Positions 45,150 through 54,669 of a DNA stretch of 64,000 nucleotides are shown here, piece by piece (positions within the stretch are counted from its first letter, which is position 1; every line of letters begins with the position of its first letter). Origin of the DNA: Achromobacter xylosoxidans A8. Lineage in GTDB: Bacteria > Pseudomonadota > Gammaproteobacteria > Burkholderiales > Burkholderiaceae_B. The notes beneath the pieces were generated by a model. The model saw only the letters and a program-made list of their open reading frames with translations, searched no databases and had not been told where the DNA came from. The position numbers were made by a program, and so were the translations under genes. The stretch covers positions 6,634,001-6,698,000 of the forward strand of contig NC_014640.1 in NCBI RefSeq assembly GCF_000165835.1. The letters run 5' to 3'.

Positions 45150-47618
45150 TTAGAACTGATAGCGCGTGCTCAGCAGGAAACTGCGAGGCGTGCCGTAATA
45201 GTTGCCGCCGTTGTTGCCTGCCAGCGTATCGAAATAGCGCTTGTCGAACAGGTTATTCACGTTCAGCTGGAAGTCCAGCTGGCGGTTCACCCGATAGCCC
45301 GCCACCAGATCGACCACCGCGTAGGGTGATTGCTTGATCACATACCCGGCGCTGCTGGTCAGAGACTGCGTCGTGATCTTGCTTTGCGCGCGCACCGCTC
45401 CGCCCACCCGCCACTTTTCCAGGGCCCCGGGCAGGTGATACATCGCCGACACCTTGAACTGGTGCTGCGGAACATAGCTGGCATAAGGTTGACCGGATGC
45501 GCCATCCACGCCCCCGCTTGAGACCTTGGCCCGGGTGTAGGAATAGCCGATGCCCACATTCAGGCGCGGCAGCAATTCGCCATTGATGTCGATCTCCACG
45601 CCCTCGCTCTTCACCTCGCCGACGGCGCGGTAGCAATTGGTGGCCACGAAGCACGATGGGATGTCCGTGACGGCTTGCGGCAGGTTGGTCTGCGTGGTCG
45701 AGAACAGCGCAATGGCGGCGTTGACGCGTTCGTCCAGGTAGCTGCCCTTCAAGCCGATTTCGTAATTGGTGCCTTCCACCGGCTTGAGCACGGTGCCGGA
45801 CGTGTCCAGGTAGTACTGCGGCTTGAAAATGCTGGAATAGCTGGCGTAGACCGAATGGTTGTCGTTCAGGTCATAGATCAGCGCGGCATAGGGCGTGAAG
45901 TGGGCATCTTCGCCAAACTCGCGCTGACTGCTCCAACTGCCCTGGGTCTGTTTATTGTCGAAATCGAACCAATCCATGCGGGCGCCCAGGATCATGCTCA
46001 ACGGATCGGCCAGGCGGAAGCGGCCCGTGGCATAGAGCGAGCTCAACTCGGAGCGCTGGTCGCGGCGCCACATCGTGTCTTTGACGAAGTCCTGGCGGCG
46101 CATGGAATCCGGGTCCCAGGTAGAGGGGTCGACGCCCGAGACCATCAGATAACCGCCCGGCTCGTTCAGGTAGCTGTAGCCGTTGTCGAGCCAATGGTCG
46201 TTGCGGTAGCTCGCGCCCACCGCGATGTCATGCTCGCGACCAAACAGCGTAATCGGGCCTTGGGCGGACAGGTCGAAGCTGCGCTGCTTCTTGTCATAGT
46301 CGTAGCGGCCTCCCATTACGTCATACACGTTGCCGCTCAGCCCACTGTCGCTGGCGACGAAGTACGCGCCATCCAGCGACGATTTGCCATTGACGCCCCG
46401 AGCCGCCGCGCGCGCCATCCAGCCGTTGGCGAAGGTGTGCTTCAGCTCGGCGAACAGGCTGTATTCACTCTTGTCCCAATAGCTCCATGACGGCGAAAAG
46501 CGGCGCGACCGCCGGATATCCAGCGGAGTGCCATCCACGGCGGTGGGCACGCCCATCCATTCGGAGCCAGGGTTGTCTTCGCGATTGGAATGCCCGCCCA
46601 GCGTCAGGACGGTGTTAGCGGTCAGGTCGATGTCCACCACGCCGTAGTACAGCTGCCTGCGGCTGCTGTAGCCGTCGGTGAAATAGTCCCGCGACTGCTG
46701 CGACGTGACGAAGCGTGCGCGCACCGAACCGCTGTCGTTCAATGGCCCGCTGGCATCGAATTCGCCCGAAAAGTTGTTCCATGACCCCGCGCGCGCGGTG
46801 GCAATGAATTGCGCAGCGTCGGTCGGCTGCTTGCGCACAAAGTTGATGGTGCCGGAAGGGTCGCCCATGCCGGTCATCAGGCCAGTGGGGCCGCGCACGA
46901 CTTCCACGTGGTCGTACATGGCCGTAGTGCTGTAGGTGGAGGTGTCCGTCTCGTACGACACGGGCAGGCCGTCCATCAGGAAGGTATTGATGGTGAAGCC
47001 GCGTGAGAAATAGCGCGAGCGGTCATTGCTCCAATGGTTGACCGTGACGCCGGTGGTGCTGTTGGCCACGTCGTCGATCGTCTGCATGGCGAAGTCGTCC
47101 AGCTTCTGCCGGGTGACCACGCTGACGGATTGCGGCGTTTCCTGGATGGTCAGCGGCAGCTTGGTCGCCGTGCTCATGGCGCCAGTGGTGTAGGAACCGG
47201 TGTCCTCGGTGATCGAGTTGCCCTTGCCTACGACGGTGATGGTGTTCATCACCACGCTGTTGGCGTCCCCTACGCGCGACACCGACACATTGCTGCCCGA
47301 TCGTTCAAACGCCAGCCCGGACCCTGCCAGCAGCGCCCGCAAGGCCTGGTCCGGCGTCAGATTGCCCGCCACGGCGGGCGCCTGCAGCCCCCGTACCGTA
47401 TCGGGCGCGTACGCCAATTCCAGCGATGCCTGCGTCGCCAGTTGCGTCAAGGCGCCTTCCAGCGACTGCGCGGGGATATTCACGGCCAGCGGCGCTTCCT
47501 GCGCGTGGACCTCACGTTGCGGCATGGCCAGCGCCAGCATCAAGGACAGGGCCAGCACGGTCAGCCCGCGCGTCGGCTCGGCCTGGCGCGATGTGGGTCC
47601 AGAGGGTTTACGGTTCAC
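45150..47618 (-). CDS. TonB-dependent siderophore receptor with signalling (STN) domain, FpvA-like
   Basis: 822 residues from GTG 47618. Signal peptide with hydrophobic core (LTVLALSLMLALA) cleaved near VHAQ; STN domain right after it (VNIPAQSLEGALTQLATQASLEL to LAGSGLAFER), then plug (KLPLTIQETPQSVSVVTRQ, DHVEVVRGPTGLMTGMGDPSG) and a 22-strand barrel ending in STRYQF. The STN domain marks a transducer that signals to FecR. Start is uncertain: GTG 47618 gives a normal n-region; ATG 47699 or TTG 47810 would add 27 or 64 residues. It lies directly downstream of fecR. Confidence 0.9.
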   Translation of the reverse strand: MNRKPSGPTSRQAEPTRGLTVLALSLMLALAMPQREVHAQEAPLAVNIPAQSLEGALTQLATQASLELAYAPDTVRGLQAPAVAGNLTPDQALRALLAGSGLAFERSGSNVSVSRVGDANSVVMNTITVVGKGNSITEDTGSYTTGAMSTATKLPLTIQETPQSVSVVTRQKLDDFAMQTIDDVANSTTGVTVNHWSNDRSRYFSRGFTINTFLMDGLPVSYETDTSTYSTTAMYDHVEVVRGPTGLMTGMGDPSGTINFVRKQPTDAAQFIATARAGSWNNFSGEFDASGPLNDSGSVRARFVTSQQSRDYFTDGYSSRRQLYYGVVDIDLTANTVLTLGGHSNREDNPGSEWMGVPTAVDGTPLDIRRSRRFSPSWSYWDKSEYSLFAELKHTFANGWMARAAARGVNGKSSLDGAYFVASDSGLSGNVYDVMGGRYDYDKKQRSFDLSAQGPITLFGREHDIAVGASYRNDHWLDNGYSYLNEPGGYLMVSGVDPSTWDPDSMRRQDFVKDTMWRRDQRSELSSLYATGRFRLADPLSMILGARMDWFDFDNKQTQGSWSSQREFGEDAHFTPYAALIYDLNDNHSVYASYSSIFKPQYYLDTSGTVLKPVEGTNYEIGLKGSYLDERVNAAIALFSTTQTNLPQAVTDIPSCFVATNCYRAVGEVKSEGVEIDINGELLPRLNVGIGYSYTRAKVSSGGVDGASGQPYASYVPQHQFKVSAMYHLPGALEKWRVGGAVRAQSKITTQSLTSSAGYVIKQSPYAVVDLVAGYRVNRQLDFQLNVNNLFDKRYFDTLAGNNGGNYYGTPRSFLLSTRYQF

Positions 47619-47764
47619 GAGACTAGCGTTCCTGGAGGGGTCTTGAGACAAGGCGCGCCAGTCAACCCATGACGGAGGATGCTGGCGCAGCCGCGGCATC
47701 GGATCGATGCCCTTGGGAGACAAGACGCCTGTCGCGGACAAATCCCTGATGGAAAAACGCGATT

Positions 47765-47779
47765 GAATAGTAACTATTC
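47765..47779. promoter_or_regulatory. Dyad upstream of the siderophore receptor gene
   Basis: GAATAG-TAA-CTATTC, perfect 6-bp arms, in the fecR-receptor spacer. It is AT-rich in a GC-rich context and lies 66 or 147 bp before the candidate starts, so it may be part of a promoter or operator. It also argues against the TTG start at 47810. Confidence 0.3.
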
Positions 47780-47814
47780 GTAATTGAACGGGCCGACGGG
47801 ATGGCCGCAAAAAG

Positions 47815-48810
47815 CTAGCGGCGCACGATCAAGGCCGAGCCATCCGCGCCGCTTTGCACGCGCACCGGCGCGATCGCGGGCAGCAAATCCAGGAAGGCCC
47901 TGGGATTGTCGACGCTGAACACGCCCGAAATCCGCATCGCCGCGACGTCATCACCCGACACGCGGATCGGCGCGTGGCCGTAGCGGTTCATTTCGGAAAC
48001 GGCTTCGGACAGCGGCACGTCGCGGAATACCGCGCGGCCGCGCTGCCAGGCCAGCACAGTCGCCACGTCCAGTTTTTCGGACGGCGACAAGCGCCCATCC
48101 TGCGCCGTGCGCGTGCCTTGCCCCGCCGTCAGCAGTACCTGGCTGCGGTTCCACCAATGGCCAGACTGGACCGCCACCGTGCCCGATTCCACGGCCACGC
48201 GCACAACATCGGCGTCGCGCCGGACATTGAAGCGCGTGCCCGTCACGCGGATGGTCACGCCGCCGGCCTCAACATAGAACGGCCGGCTGGCGTCCGGCGT
48301 CACCGAAAATGTCGCCTCTCCCGCTTTCAACTCCACCACGCGGCGGTCCGCGAGTAGCGCTACCGACAATTGCGTGGCGGTGTTCAGGTCGACGATGGAC
48401 GCATCGGGCAGCGACACCTGCTGGCGTTGCCCCAACTGCGTTGCGTATTGCGCGGCGTAGCTGGGATCGCCCTCGCCCCATCGCGGCAACGCCACGGCCG
48501 CGACCACGGCGGCGGCGCCTGCAAGGACCAGCCCCGCCGCCAGGCGACGCCGCGGCGGCGCGCGGCGGCGGGATGCGGCTAGCGGCTCCTGCGTCAGCGC
48601 GCGCAACCGCTCTTCCCCCAACTGCGCGCTGGCATTCCAGATGCCGCGCGCGCGGCGGAACTCCAGGTCGTGCGAGGGATGCGCCCGCCGCCACGCTTCG
48701 AACTGCAGGCGCTCGGCCTGGCTCATCTGTTCCGAATGCGCACGGGCGAACCAATAGGCGGCCGCATCGCGGGGATCGGTCAGGGTGTCGGGGTCGATGG
48801 GGTCGGTCAT
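47815..48810 (-). CDS. FecR-type anti-sigma/sigma regulator
   Basis: 331 residues. N-terminal cytoplasmic FecR/PupR anti-sigma domain (DPRDAAAYWFARAHSEQMSQAERLQFEAWRRAHPSH at about 12-47), one transmembrane helix (about 90-108) and a periplasmic FecR domain (VSLPDASIVDLNTATQL, VEAGGVTIRVTGTRFNVR). It relays receptor occupancy to the ECF sigma factor. Start ATG 48810; 11 bp after the sigma-factor stop. The upstream frame extension to 49002 overlaps the sigma gene and is rejected. Confidence 0.93.
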   Translation of the reverse strand: MTDPIDPDTLTDPRDAAAYWFARAHSEQMSQAERLQFEAWRRAHPSHDLEFRRARGIWNASAQLGEERLRALTQEPLAASRRRAPPRRRLAAGLVLAGAAAVVAAVALPRWGEGDPSYAAQYATQLGQRQQVSLPDASIVDLNTATQLSVALLADRRVVELKAGEATFSVTPDASRPFYVEAGGVTIRVTGTRFNVRRDADVVRVAVESGTVAVQSGHWWNRSQVLLTAGQGTRTAQDGRLSPSEKLDVATVLAWQRGRAVFRDVPLSEAVSEMNRYGHAPIRVSGDDVAAMRISGVFSVDNPRAFLDLLPAIAPVRVQSGADGSALIVRR

Positions 48811-48821
48811 TGCGCGGCGGA

Positions 48822-49328
48822 TCAATCCGGGCAGAAGTGTTTCAGCTGTTCGCGGACTTCTCGGGTGGCGTCCATGATATAGCGCTCGACGGTATTGAGC
48901 GCCAGGCCCATCCGCGCCGCGACTTCGGGCTGCGAATAGCCTTCGAGCCGGCACCACACATAGGCTTGCCGCTTCTTTAGCGGCAAGCTGGCCAGGGCGC
49001 ATTCCAGCGCGTCAGCCAACTGGCGAGCGCGAGCGCTGGACTCCGGGTCATGCCACTGGGCAGGGTCATCGGCGGCCCAGGCTTCCAGCGATACCTCATC
49101 ATGCCGCGCCTGCCGCCGCATCTCGCTGATCAGCCGATTCTGCGCCGCCCGGCGCAAATAGGATTTGCCGTTGGATACGCTGCGGCTGCCGCCGCTCAGC
49201 AAGCCGGCCATCACATCCTGCGCGGCGTCCTCAGCCTCGCTGGGCCTTGAATTGCGCTTGGCCCACGCACCCACCAACTCGCCGTAGTGGGCGAGCCAAC
49301 CTTTCAGGCTGCTGGGAGGACTGGACAT
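48822..49328 (-). CDS. ECF sigma factor, FecI-type
   Basis: 168 residues. Region 2 (about 10-75, SEAEDAAQDVMAGLL, SYLRRAAQNRLISEMRRQAR) and region 4 (about 105-160, LASLPLKKRQAYVWCRLEGYSQPEVAARMGLALNTVERYI) are typical of iron-starvation sigma factors. First gene of the sigma-fecR-receptor operon, preceded by a Fur-box-like sequence, divergent from ung. Confidence 0.93.
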   Translation of the reverse strand: MSSPPSSLKGWLAHYGELVGAWAKRNSRPSEAEDAAQDVMAGLLSGGSRSVSNGKSYLRRAAQNRLISEMRRQARHDEVSLEAWAADDPAQWHDPESSARARQLADALECALASLPLKKRQAYVWCRLEGYSQPEVAARMGLALNTVERYIMDATREVREQLKHFCPD

Positions 49329-49361
49329 GGCGGCAATCGCGGCGAATGCAGGAAGGCCGCA

Positions 49362-49385
49362 ATATTAACAATGATTCTCAATTCG
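49362..49385 (-). promoter_or_regulatory. Fur-box-like site upstream of the ECF sigma gene
   Basis: On the minus strand the sequence reads GAATTGAGAATCATTGTTAAT, close to the Fur core TGAGAATCATT. It lies about 35-57 bp upstream of the sigma-factor start, where Fur-Fe(II) would block transcription in iron-replete cells. Confidence 0.7.
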
Positions 49386-49443
49386 AATACAACAGCATGT
49401 CCACGAGACGGGCCACCTCACCCTCTATGCCAAAATCGCGCCC

Positions 49444-50205
49444 ATGCCTACCGATAATCGCCTCGTCCCTGACGCCCTTGGTACCCAGACCGCGCAACTA
49501 CCCGACGCCTGGGCCGCCGCCTTTACACCTGGCGCCGTCGCCGACGCGCTGGCCGCCGTGACCGCTCACGTGGAAAAGCGCCTGAGCGAAGGCGCGACCA
49601 TCTATCCCGCGACGCCCTTCCGCGCCCTGCACGGCCTGGCGCCGTCGGACGTGCGCGTGGTGATCCTGGGACAGGACCCGTACCACGGCCCCGGTCAGGC
49701 CCAGGGGCTGGCCTTCTCGGTGCCGGACGACTGCAAGCGGCCGCCCAGCCTGCGCAACATCTTCAATGAGATCGCCCAGGAGTATCCAGGCAGCGGCGTT
49801 CCTGCCGGCAACGACCTGAGCGACTGGGCCGATCAGGGCGTGCTGCTGCTGAATACCGCGCTGACCGTGGAAGACGGACAGCCTGCGTCCCATGCCAAGC
49901 GCGGCTGGGAAACGGTGACGGATGCGTTGATCGCCCTGGTCGCCAGAGATCCCTCCCCGAAGGTTTTCATGCTCTGGGGAGCCCATGCCCAAGCCAAGCG
50001 GGCGTTGCTCCCGGACAACAGCGGCCACCTGGTCCTGATGTCCAACCATCCCTCCCCGCTTTCCGCCAGAAGGCCCCCCGTGCCCTTCCTGGGCTGCGGC
50101 CATTTCCTGGCGACCAATCAGTGGCTGACCAACCAAGGGAAAAACCCTATTGATTGGGGGCTGGACAAAAAAATAATTCCCATGCAAGGCGAATTCGGGT
50201 TATGA
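49444..50205 (+). CDS. ung: Uracil-DNA glycosylase (family 1)
   Basis: 253 residues. Removes uracil from DNA. Catalytic Asp78 in VVILGQDPYHGPGQAQGLAFSV, and the C-terminal HPSPLSARRPPVPFLGCGHF block with the minor-groove loop histidine. N-terminal 25 residues are variable. Divergent from the FecI-type operon; the next gene (rhlE) lies 275 bp downstream. Confidence 0.97.
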   Translation: MPTDNRLVPDALGTQTAQLPDAWAAAFTPGAVADALAAVTAHVEKRLSEGATIYPATPFRALHGLAPSDVRVVILGQDPYHGPGQAQGLAFSVPDDCKRPPSLRNIFNEIAQEYPGSGVPAGNDLSDWADQGVLLLNTALTVEDGQPASHAKRGWETVTDALIALVARDPSPKVFMLWGAHAQAKRALLPDNSGHLVLMSNHPSPLSARRPPVPFLGCGHFLATNQWLTNQGKNPIDWGLDKKIIPMQGEFGL

Positions 50206-50480
50206 TCGCCGCACTGCACAAAACGAGTTCGGCATTTACCGCCTTGATTTAGCGGAAGTTTTCGCAGTCTGCCGGGTAACAGCCCCGGCCCCATGCCGAA
50301 CTATCATCGATTCCTGACCCCTTTCCTTTCGCCCTGCGTTCCACTCAGTACTAGAGAACGCGCCACGCGCATGGTTGATCCGGTCGGCACGATGCTCCAT
50401 CAACCGTCGCCTGGATCCGGCCGCCTAATCCCCTGGCCCGACCAAGCACTGCGTCGCATTGATTGCGGCAAGGGAAAGTA

Positions 50481-52253
50481 ATGTCTTTCGAAAACCTGGG
50501 TCTTGCGCCCGCTCTGTTGTCGGCCGTCCAAGAAGCTGGCTTCTCCACCCCCACCCCGGTCCAAGCCTCCGCCATTCCCCAAGCGCTGGCCGGCCACGAC
50601 TTGATGGTGTCCTCGCAGACGGGTAGCGGCAAGACCGCGGCCTTCATGCTGCCGGCCCTGCATCGTATCGCCCAGATGCCCGCCAACAAGGGCGTCGGCG
50701 TGCAAGTGCTGGTGCTGACCCCGACCCGCGAACTGGCCCTGCAAGTCACCGACGCCACCGCCACCTACGGCCGCAAGCTGGCCGACCTGCGCACCGCCAC
50801 CGTCGTGGGCGGCATGCCCTACGGCGCGCAGTTGAAGGCGCTGTCGCGCCGCGTGGACGTGCTGGTCGCCACCCCCGGCCGCCTGATCGATCACCTGAAC
50901 TCGGGCCGCGTCAAGCTGAACACCGTGCACACGCTGGTGCTGGACGAAGCCGACCGCATGCTGGACATGGGCTTCATCGAAGACATCGAGACCATCGTCG
51001 GCCGCCTGCCGGAAGACCGTCAGACGCTGCTGTTCTCGGCCACGCTGGACGGCACCATCGCCAAGCTGGCGGCGCGCATGATGCGTGATCCGCAGCGCAT
51101 CGAAATGGCCGGCGCCAAGGAAAAGCACACCAACATCACGCAAAGCCTGCTGTACGCGGACGATGCCAGCCACAAGATGCAATTGCTGGACCACGTGCTG
51201 CGCGACGCCGCGCTGGACCAGGCCATCGTCTTCACGTCGACCAAGCGCGGCGCTGACGATCTGGCCGACCGCCTGGCCGACCAAGGCTTTGCCGCCGCCG
51301 CCCTGCACGGCGACATGAACCAGCGCCAGCGCACCCGCACGCTGTCGCAACTGCAACGCGGCCAGCTGCGCATCCTGGTCGCCACCGACGTGGCCGCCCG
51401 CGGCATCGACGTGCAAGGCATCAGCCACGCCGTCAACTTCGACCTGCCGATGCAGGCCGAAGACTACGTGCACCGTATCGGCCGTACCGGCCGCGCCGGC
51501 CGCAGCGGTTTGGCCTTCACGCTGGCCACGCACTCCGAGCGCCACAAGGTCCGTCGCATCGAGCACTACATTGGCCAATCGATCACGCCTGAAGTGATCG
51601 CCGGCCTGGAACCCAAGCGCACCCCGCGTCCTTCGACCGGCGGCGGTGGCGGCAAGCCGTACGGCAAGCGTCCCGGCGGCGGCTACCAGGGCAACCGCGA
51701 GGGTCGTTCCTTCGGCGGTCCGCGTGGCGAATTCAAGCCGCGTGAAGGCGGTTACCAGGGCAATCGCGACAGCGCCCCGCGTGAAGGCGGCTACCAAGGC
51801 AATCGTCCGTTCGGCGACCGCCCGGCCCGTTCCTTCAGCGATCGCCCCAGCTTCGGCGACCGTCCGCAGCGCGAAGGCGGCTACCAGGGCAACCGTCCCT
51901 TCGGTGACCGTCCCCAGCGCGAAGGCGGCTTCCGCGGCGGCGACCGCGATTCGCGCCCCAGCTTCGGCGATCGTCCCAGCTATGGCGACCGCCCCCAGCG
52001 CGATGCCCGCCCGTTCAGCGAGCGCGGCCCGCGTGAAGGCGGTTTCCGTGGCGGCGACCGTGACTCGCGCCCCAGCTTCAGCGATCGTCCGAGCTTTGGC
52101 GACCGTCCCAGCTTCGGCGACCGTCCCCAGCGTGAAGGCGGCTTCCGCGGCGGCGACCGCCCCGAAGGCGGTTTCCGTGGCAAACCCACGTTCGACAAGC
52201 GCCCCGGCGGCCCCGCCAAGCGCTTCGCCAAGCCGGCTGATCGCCGCGGCTAA
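50481..52253 (+). CDS. rhlE: DEAD-box RNA helicase RhlE with long RG/GDRP-repeat tail
   Basis: 590 residues. Helicase core (about 1-375): Q motif FSTPTPVQASAIP, motif I SQTGSGKTAAF, TPTREL, PGRL, DEAD, SAT, and HRIGRTGRAGRSG. The C-terminal ~200 residues are a low-complexity basic tail built from repeats of the types EGGYQGNRPFGDRP and GGDRDSRPSFGDRP, an RNA-binding and phase-separation-prone arrangement. ATG 50481 chosen with AGGGAAAG upstream. Its leader (50206-50480) has no ORF and may be an extended 5'UTR. Confidence 0.95.
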   Translation: MSFENLGLAPALLSAVQEAGFSTPTPVQASAIPQALAGHDLMVSSQTGSGKTAAFMLPALHRIAQMPANKGVGVQVLVLTPTRELALQVTDATATYGRKLADLRTATVVGGMPYGAQLKALSRRVDVLVATPGRLIDHLNSGRVKLNTVHTLVLDEADRMLDMGFIEDIETIVGRLPEDRQTLLFSATLDGTIAKLAARMMRDPQRIEMAGAKEKHTNITQSLLYADDASHKMQLLDHVLRDAALDQAIVFTSTKRGADDLADRLADQGFAAAALHGDMNQRQRTRTLSQLQRGQLRILVATDVAARGIDVQGISHAVNFDLPMQAEDYVHRIGRTGRAGRSGLAFTLATHSERHKVRRIEHYIGQSITPEVIAGLEPKRTPRPSTGGGGGKPYGKRPGGGYQGNREGRSFGGPRGEFKPREGGYQGNRDSAPREGGYQGNRPFGDRPARSFSDRPSFGDRPQREGGYQGNRPFGDRPQREGGFRGGDRDSRPSFGDRPSYGDRPQRDARPFSERGPREGGFRGGDRDSRPSFSDRPSFGDRPSFGDRPQREGGFRGGDRPEGGFRGKPTFDKRPGGPAKRFAKPADRRG

Positions 52254-52274
52254 TCGCCCCGCTTGAGCCCACCA

Positions 52275-52307
52275 CAAACCCCGCGCCTGTCGCGGGGTTT
52301 GTTTTTT
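52275..52307 (+). terminator. Intrinsic terminator of rhlE
   Basis: Perfect 11-bp stem CAAACCCCGCG/CGCGGGGTTTG with a 5-nt loop followed by TTTTTT. Located 22 bp after the rhlE stop. Confidence 0.9.
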
Positions 52308-52342
52308 GGGAAAATGACTGCTTGTCCACGCACCACCCGACC

Positions 52343-53530
52343 ATGCAACGATCCGCTCCCGCCAACCTGCCCGCCCTTGCCCCCGCCGCCCAGGAACACA
52401 GCGCCGCCGCCGCCGCGCACCTGCGCGCCACGATCGCCGCCCATGGCGGCTGGCTGTCGTTCGACCACTGGATGGCGCAAGCGCTGTACGCGCCCGGGCT
52501 GGGCTACTACGCGGCCGGCAACGTCAAACTGGCTGACGCCGACGGCGACGTCCGCGCCCCAGCCGGCGACTTCGTCACGGCGCCCCAGCTGAGCCCGCTG
52601 TTCGCCCGCACGCTGGCGCGCCAAGCCGCCCAGGTGCTGCGCCAGACGCAGACCGAGACCGTGCTGGAATTCGGCGCCGGCACCGGCGCGCTGGCCGAAG
52701 GCGTGCTGCGCGAACTGGATGCGATGGGCCTCGCCCAGACCCGCTACCTGATCCTGGAAGTCTCGGCTGACCTGCGCGCGCGCCAGGCCGAAAGGCTGGC
52801 GGCGTTCGGCGACCGCGTGCAATGGCTGGACGCGCTGCCCCAGAGCTTCGCCGGCTGCGTGCTGGCCAACGAGGTTTTGGACGCGATGCCGGTGTCGATC
52901 TTCCACTGGAGCGAGGCCGGCGAAGTGCTGGAACGCGGCGTGGCGGTGGATGCCTCGCAAGACTTCGTATGGCAGGACCGCCCCGCGCCCCCGGCACTGG
53001 CGGCCGCCGTCGCCGCCCGCATGCCGGCCCTGCCCGGTTACGTATCCGAGATCAACCTGCAAGGCGAAGCCTGGATCGCCGCCATGGGCGGCTGGCTGGA
53101 GCGCGGCGCGGCGCTGCTGGTGGACTACGGCTTTCCGCGCAGCGAGTACTACCATCCGCAGCGCGCGGGCGGCACGCTCATGTGCCATCTGCGGCATCAC
53201 GCCCATGGCGATCCTTTCACCGCGCCGGGCCTGCAGGACATTACCGCCCACGTCGATTTCACCGCCATGGCAGACGCCGCGCTCGAAGCCGGCCTGCAGG
53301 TCCTGGGCTACACCTCCCAGGCCCGCTTCCTGATGAACGCGGGGCTGATGGATCTGCTGGCGCAACTGGATCCGAGCGACGTGCAGCAATACGCGCAGGC
53401 GGTAGCGCCCGTGCAGAAGCTCTTGTCCGAATCGGAAATGGGCGAACTGTTCAAGGTGCTGGCGGTGGGGCGCGGCATCACCGAACCCTTGGCGGGGTTC
53501 TCGCGCGGCGACCGGCTGAGCAAGCTGTAA
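52343..53530 (+). CDS. SAM-dependent methyltransferase, MidA/NDUFAF7 family
   Basis: 395 residues. LSFDHWMAQALYAPGLGYYAAG (about 41-62) and the SAM-binding LEFGAGTGALAEGVL (about 107-121), plus LANEVLDAMPV, are signatures of the MidA/NDUFAF7 (DUF185) family, whose mitochondrial member methylates a complex I arginine. ATG 52343 used; the TTG at 52322 would add seven residues. Convergent with cca. Confidence 0.9.
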   Translation: MQRSAPANLPALAPAAQEHSAAAAAHLRATIAAHGGWLSFDHWMAQALYAPGLGYYAAGNVKLADADGDVRAPAGDFVTAPQLSPLFARTLARQAAQVLRQTQTETVLEFGAGTGALAEGVLRELDAMGLAQTRYLILEVSADLRARQAERLAAFGDRVQWLDALPQSFAGCVLANEVLDAMPVSIFHWSEAGEVLERGVAVDASQDFVWQDRPAPPALAAAVAARMPALPGYVSEINLQGEAWIAAMGGWLERGAALLVDYGFPRSEYYHPQRAGGTLMCHLRHHAHGDPFTAPGLQDITAHVDFTAMADAALEAGLQVLGYTSQARFLMNAGLMDLLAQLDPSDVQQYAQAVAPVQKLLSESEMGELFKVLAVGRGITEPLAGFSRGDRLSKL

Positions 53531-53568
53531 GGGCGCGCAGCGCCCCTTCTTTCAAATCGGTCGCGGAA

Positions 53569-54669
53569 TCACTGCGCCCGCAGGCGCTCCAGACGCGCTG
53601 CTCGGACCTGTTCCTTGATACGCGCGGGATCTCCGGCGCAGGCGCGGGCGATGACCCCGGCATCCACGCCGCGCACGGCCGCCACGCGCGACAGCCAAGC
53701 CGGGCGGTCCACGGCACGCAGCACCGCGGCCGTATCCAGCAGATCGACAAAGCGTTCCGGCTTGCGCAGCGCGTCGGCACGCTCCATCAGCCCCAACTGC
53801 GCATCGGCAGGGTCCGCGCCCTGCTCCGCGGCATCCAGCCCCGCCAGCACTTCCGGCAGCAGCCGCGCGTAATCATTGCATTCGGTAGGCACGCGCAGGC
53901 GGCGGCCCATGGCGTCGCGTTCTGGCGTCAGCCGGCACAGCAAGGCGTAGCGGCCCGGCAGCGATAGGTCTTGTGCGGCCGCGCGGTCCACATCCGCCGC
54001 GGTCTGGTCCACACCTTGCAGCTCGGGCATCACGCGCGCCAGCGCCCCGCATTGCTGGAGGATGCCCAGCATGCGCGACGGCGCCGCCGCCATCAGGCCG
54101 CGCGACAATTCCTTCCAGACCCGCTCGGCCACCAGCGCATCGGCCTCGCCGGCCTCGACCATGCGGCGGCACAGTTCGATGGTTTCGGGCGCCACGGAAA
54201 AATCGCCAAAGCGCGCCGCGAAGCGGGCCAGCCGCAGGATGCGCACCGGATCCTCTTCGAAGGCCTCGCCGACGTGGCGGAAGATGCGGTCGCGCACGTC
54301 CGCCGCGCCGCCCAGGGGATCGACCAGTTCGCCGTCCTGCGTCTGCGCGATGGCGTTGACGGTCAAGTCGCGACGGCGCAAGTCCTCTTCCAGCGTGACA
54401 TCGGCGCCGGTGTAGAAGGTGAAGCCCTTGTAGCCCCGCCCCGATTTGCGTTCGGTGCGCGCCAGCGCGTATTCCTCTTTGCTGCGCGGATGCAGGAAAA
54501 CGGGGAAATCGCCGCCCACCGGCACGAAGCCGCGGCGCGCCATGTCCTCGGGCGTGGCGCCGACCACGACCCAGTCGTGGTCGCCGGGCGGCAGGCCGAG
54601 TAGCGCATCGCGCACCGCTCCGCCCACGATATAGACCTGCAGGCCGTCGGTGGCCGGATCCCGCGTCAT
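53569..54669 (-). CDS. cca: CCA tRNA nucleotidyltransferase with eroded HD region
   Basis: 366 residues, class II nucleotidyltransferase that builds the tRNA CCA end. The catalytic [10 protein letters not shown] and [14 protein letters not shown] (DxD) motifs, the [12 protein letters not shown] block and the neck/body ([18 protein letters not shown]) are intact. After about residue 220 the HD phosphohydrolase of E. coli Cca (412 residues) should appear; its H...HD residues are not present here and the region is about 45 residues shorter. The ATG overlaps the slt stop (54666-54669, ATGA), so expression is coupled. Confidence 0.93.
   Translation of the reverse strand: MTRDPATDGLQVYIVGGAVRDALLGLPPGDHDWVVVGATPEDMARRGFVPVGGDFPVFLHPRSKEEYALARTERKSGRGYKGFTFYTGADVTLEEDLRRRDLTVNAIAQTQDGELVDPLGGAADVRDRIFRHVGEAFEEDPVRILRLARFAARFGDFSVAPETIELCRRMVEAGEADALVAERVWKELSRGLMAAAPSRMLGILQQCGALARVMPELQGVDQTAADVDRAAAQDLSLPGRYALLCRLTPERDAMGRRLRVPTECNDYARLLPEVLAGLDAAEQGADPADAQLGLMERADALRKPERFVDLLDTAAVLRAVDRPAWLSRVAAVRGVDAGVIARACAGDPARIKEQVRAARLERLRAQ

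Noticed and set aside
49444..50187. Minus-strand frame opposite ung
   Set aside because: Shadow of ung; the plus strand has the GQDPYHG active-site motif.
51640..52250. Regularly spaced repeats resembling a CRISPR array
   Set aside because: The repeats are in frame, imperfect, without unique spacers, and encode the RhlE tail.
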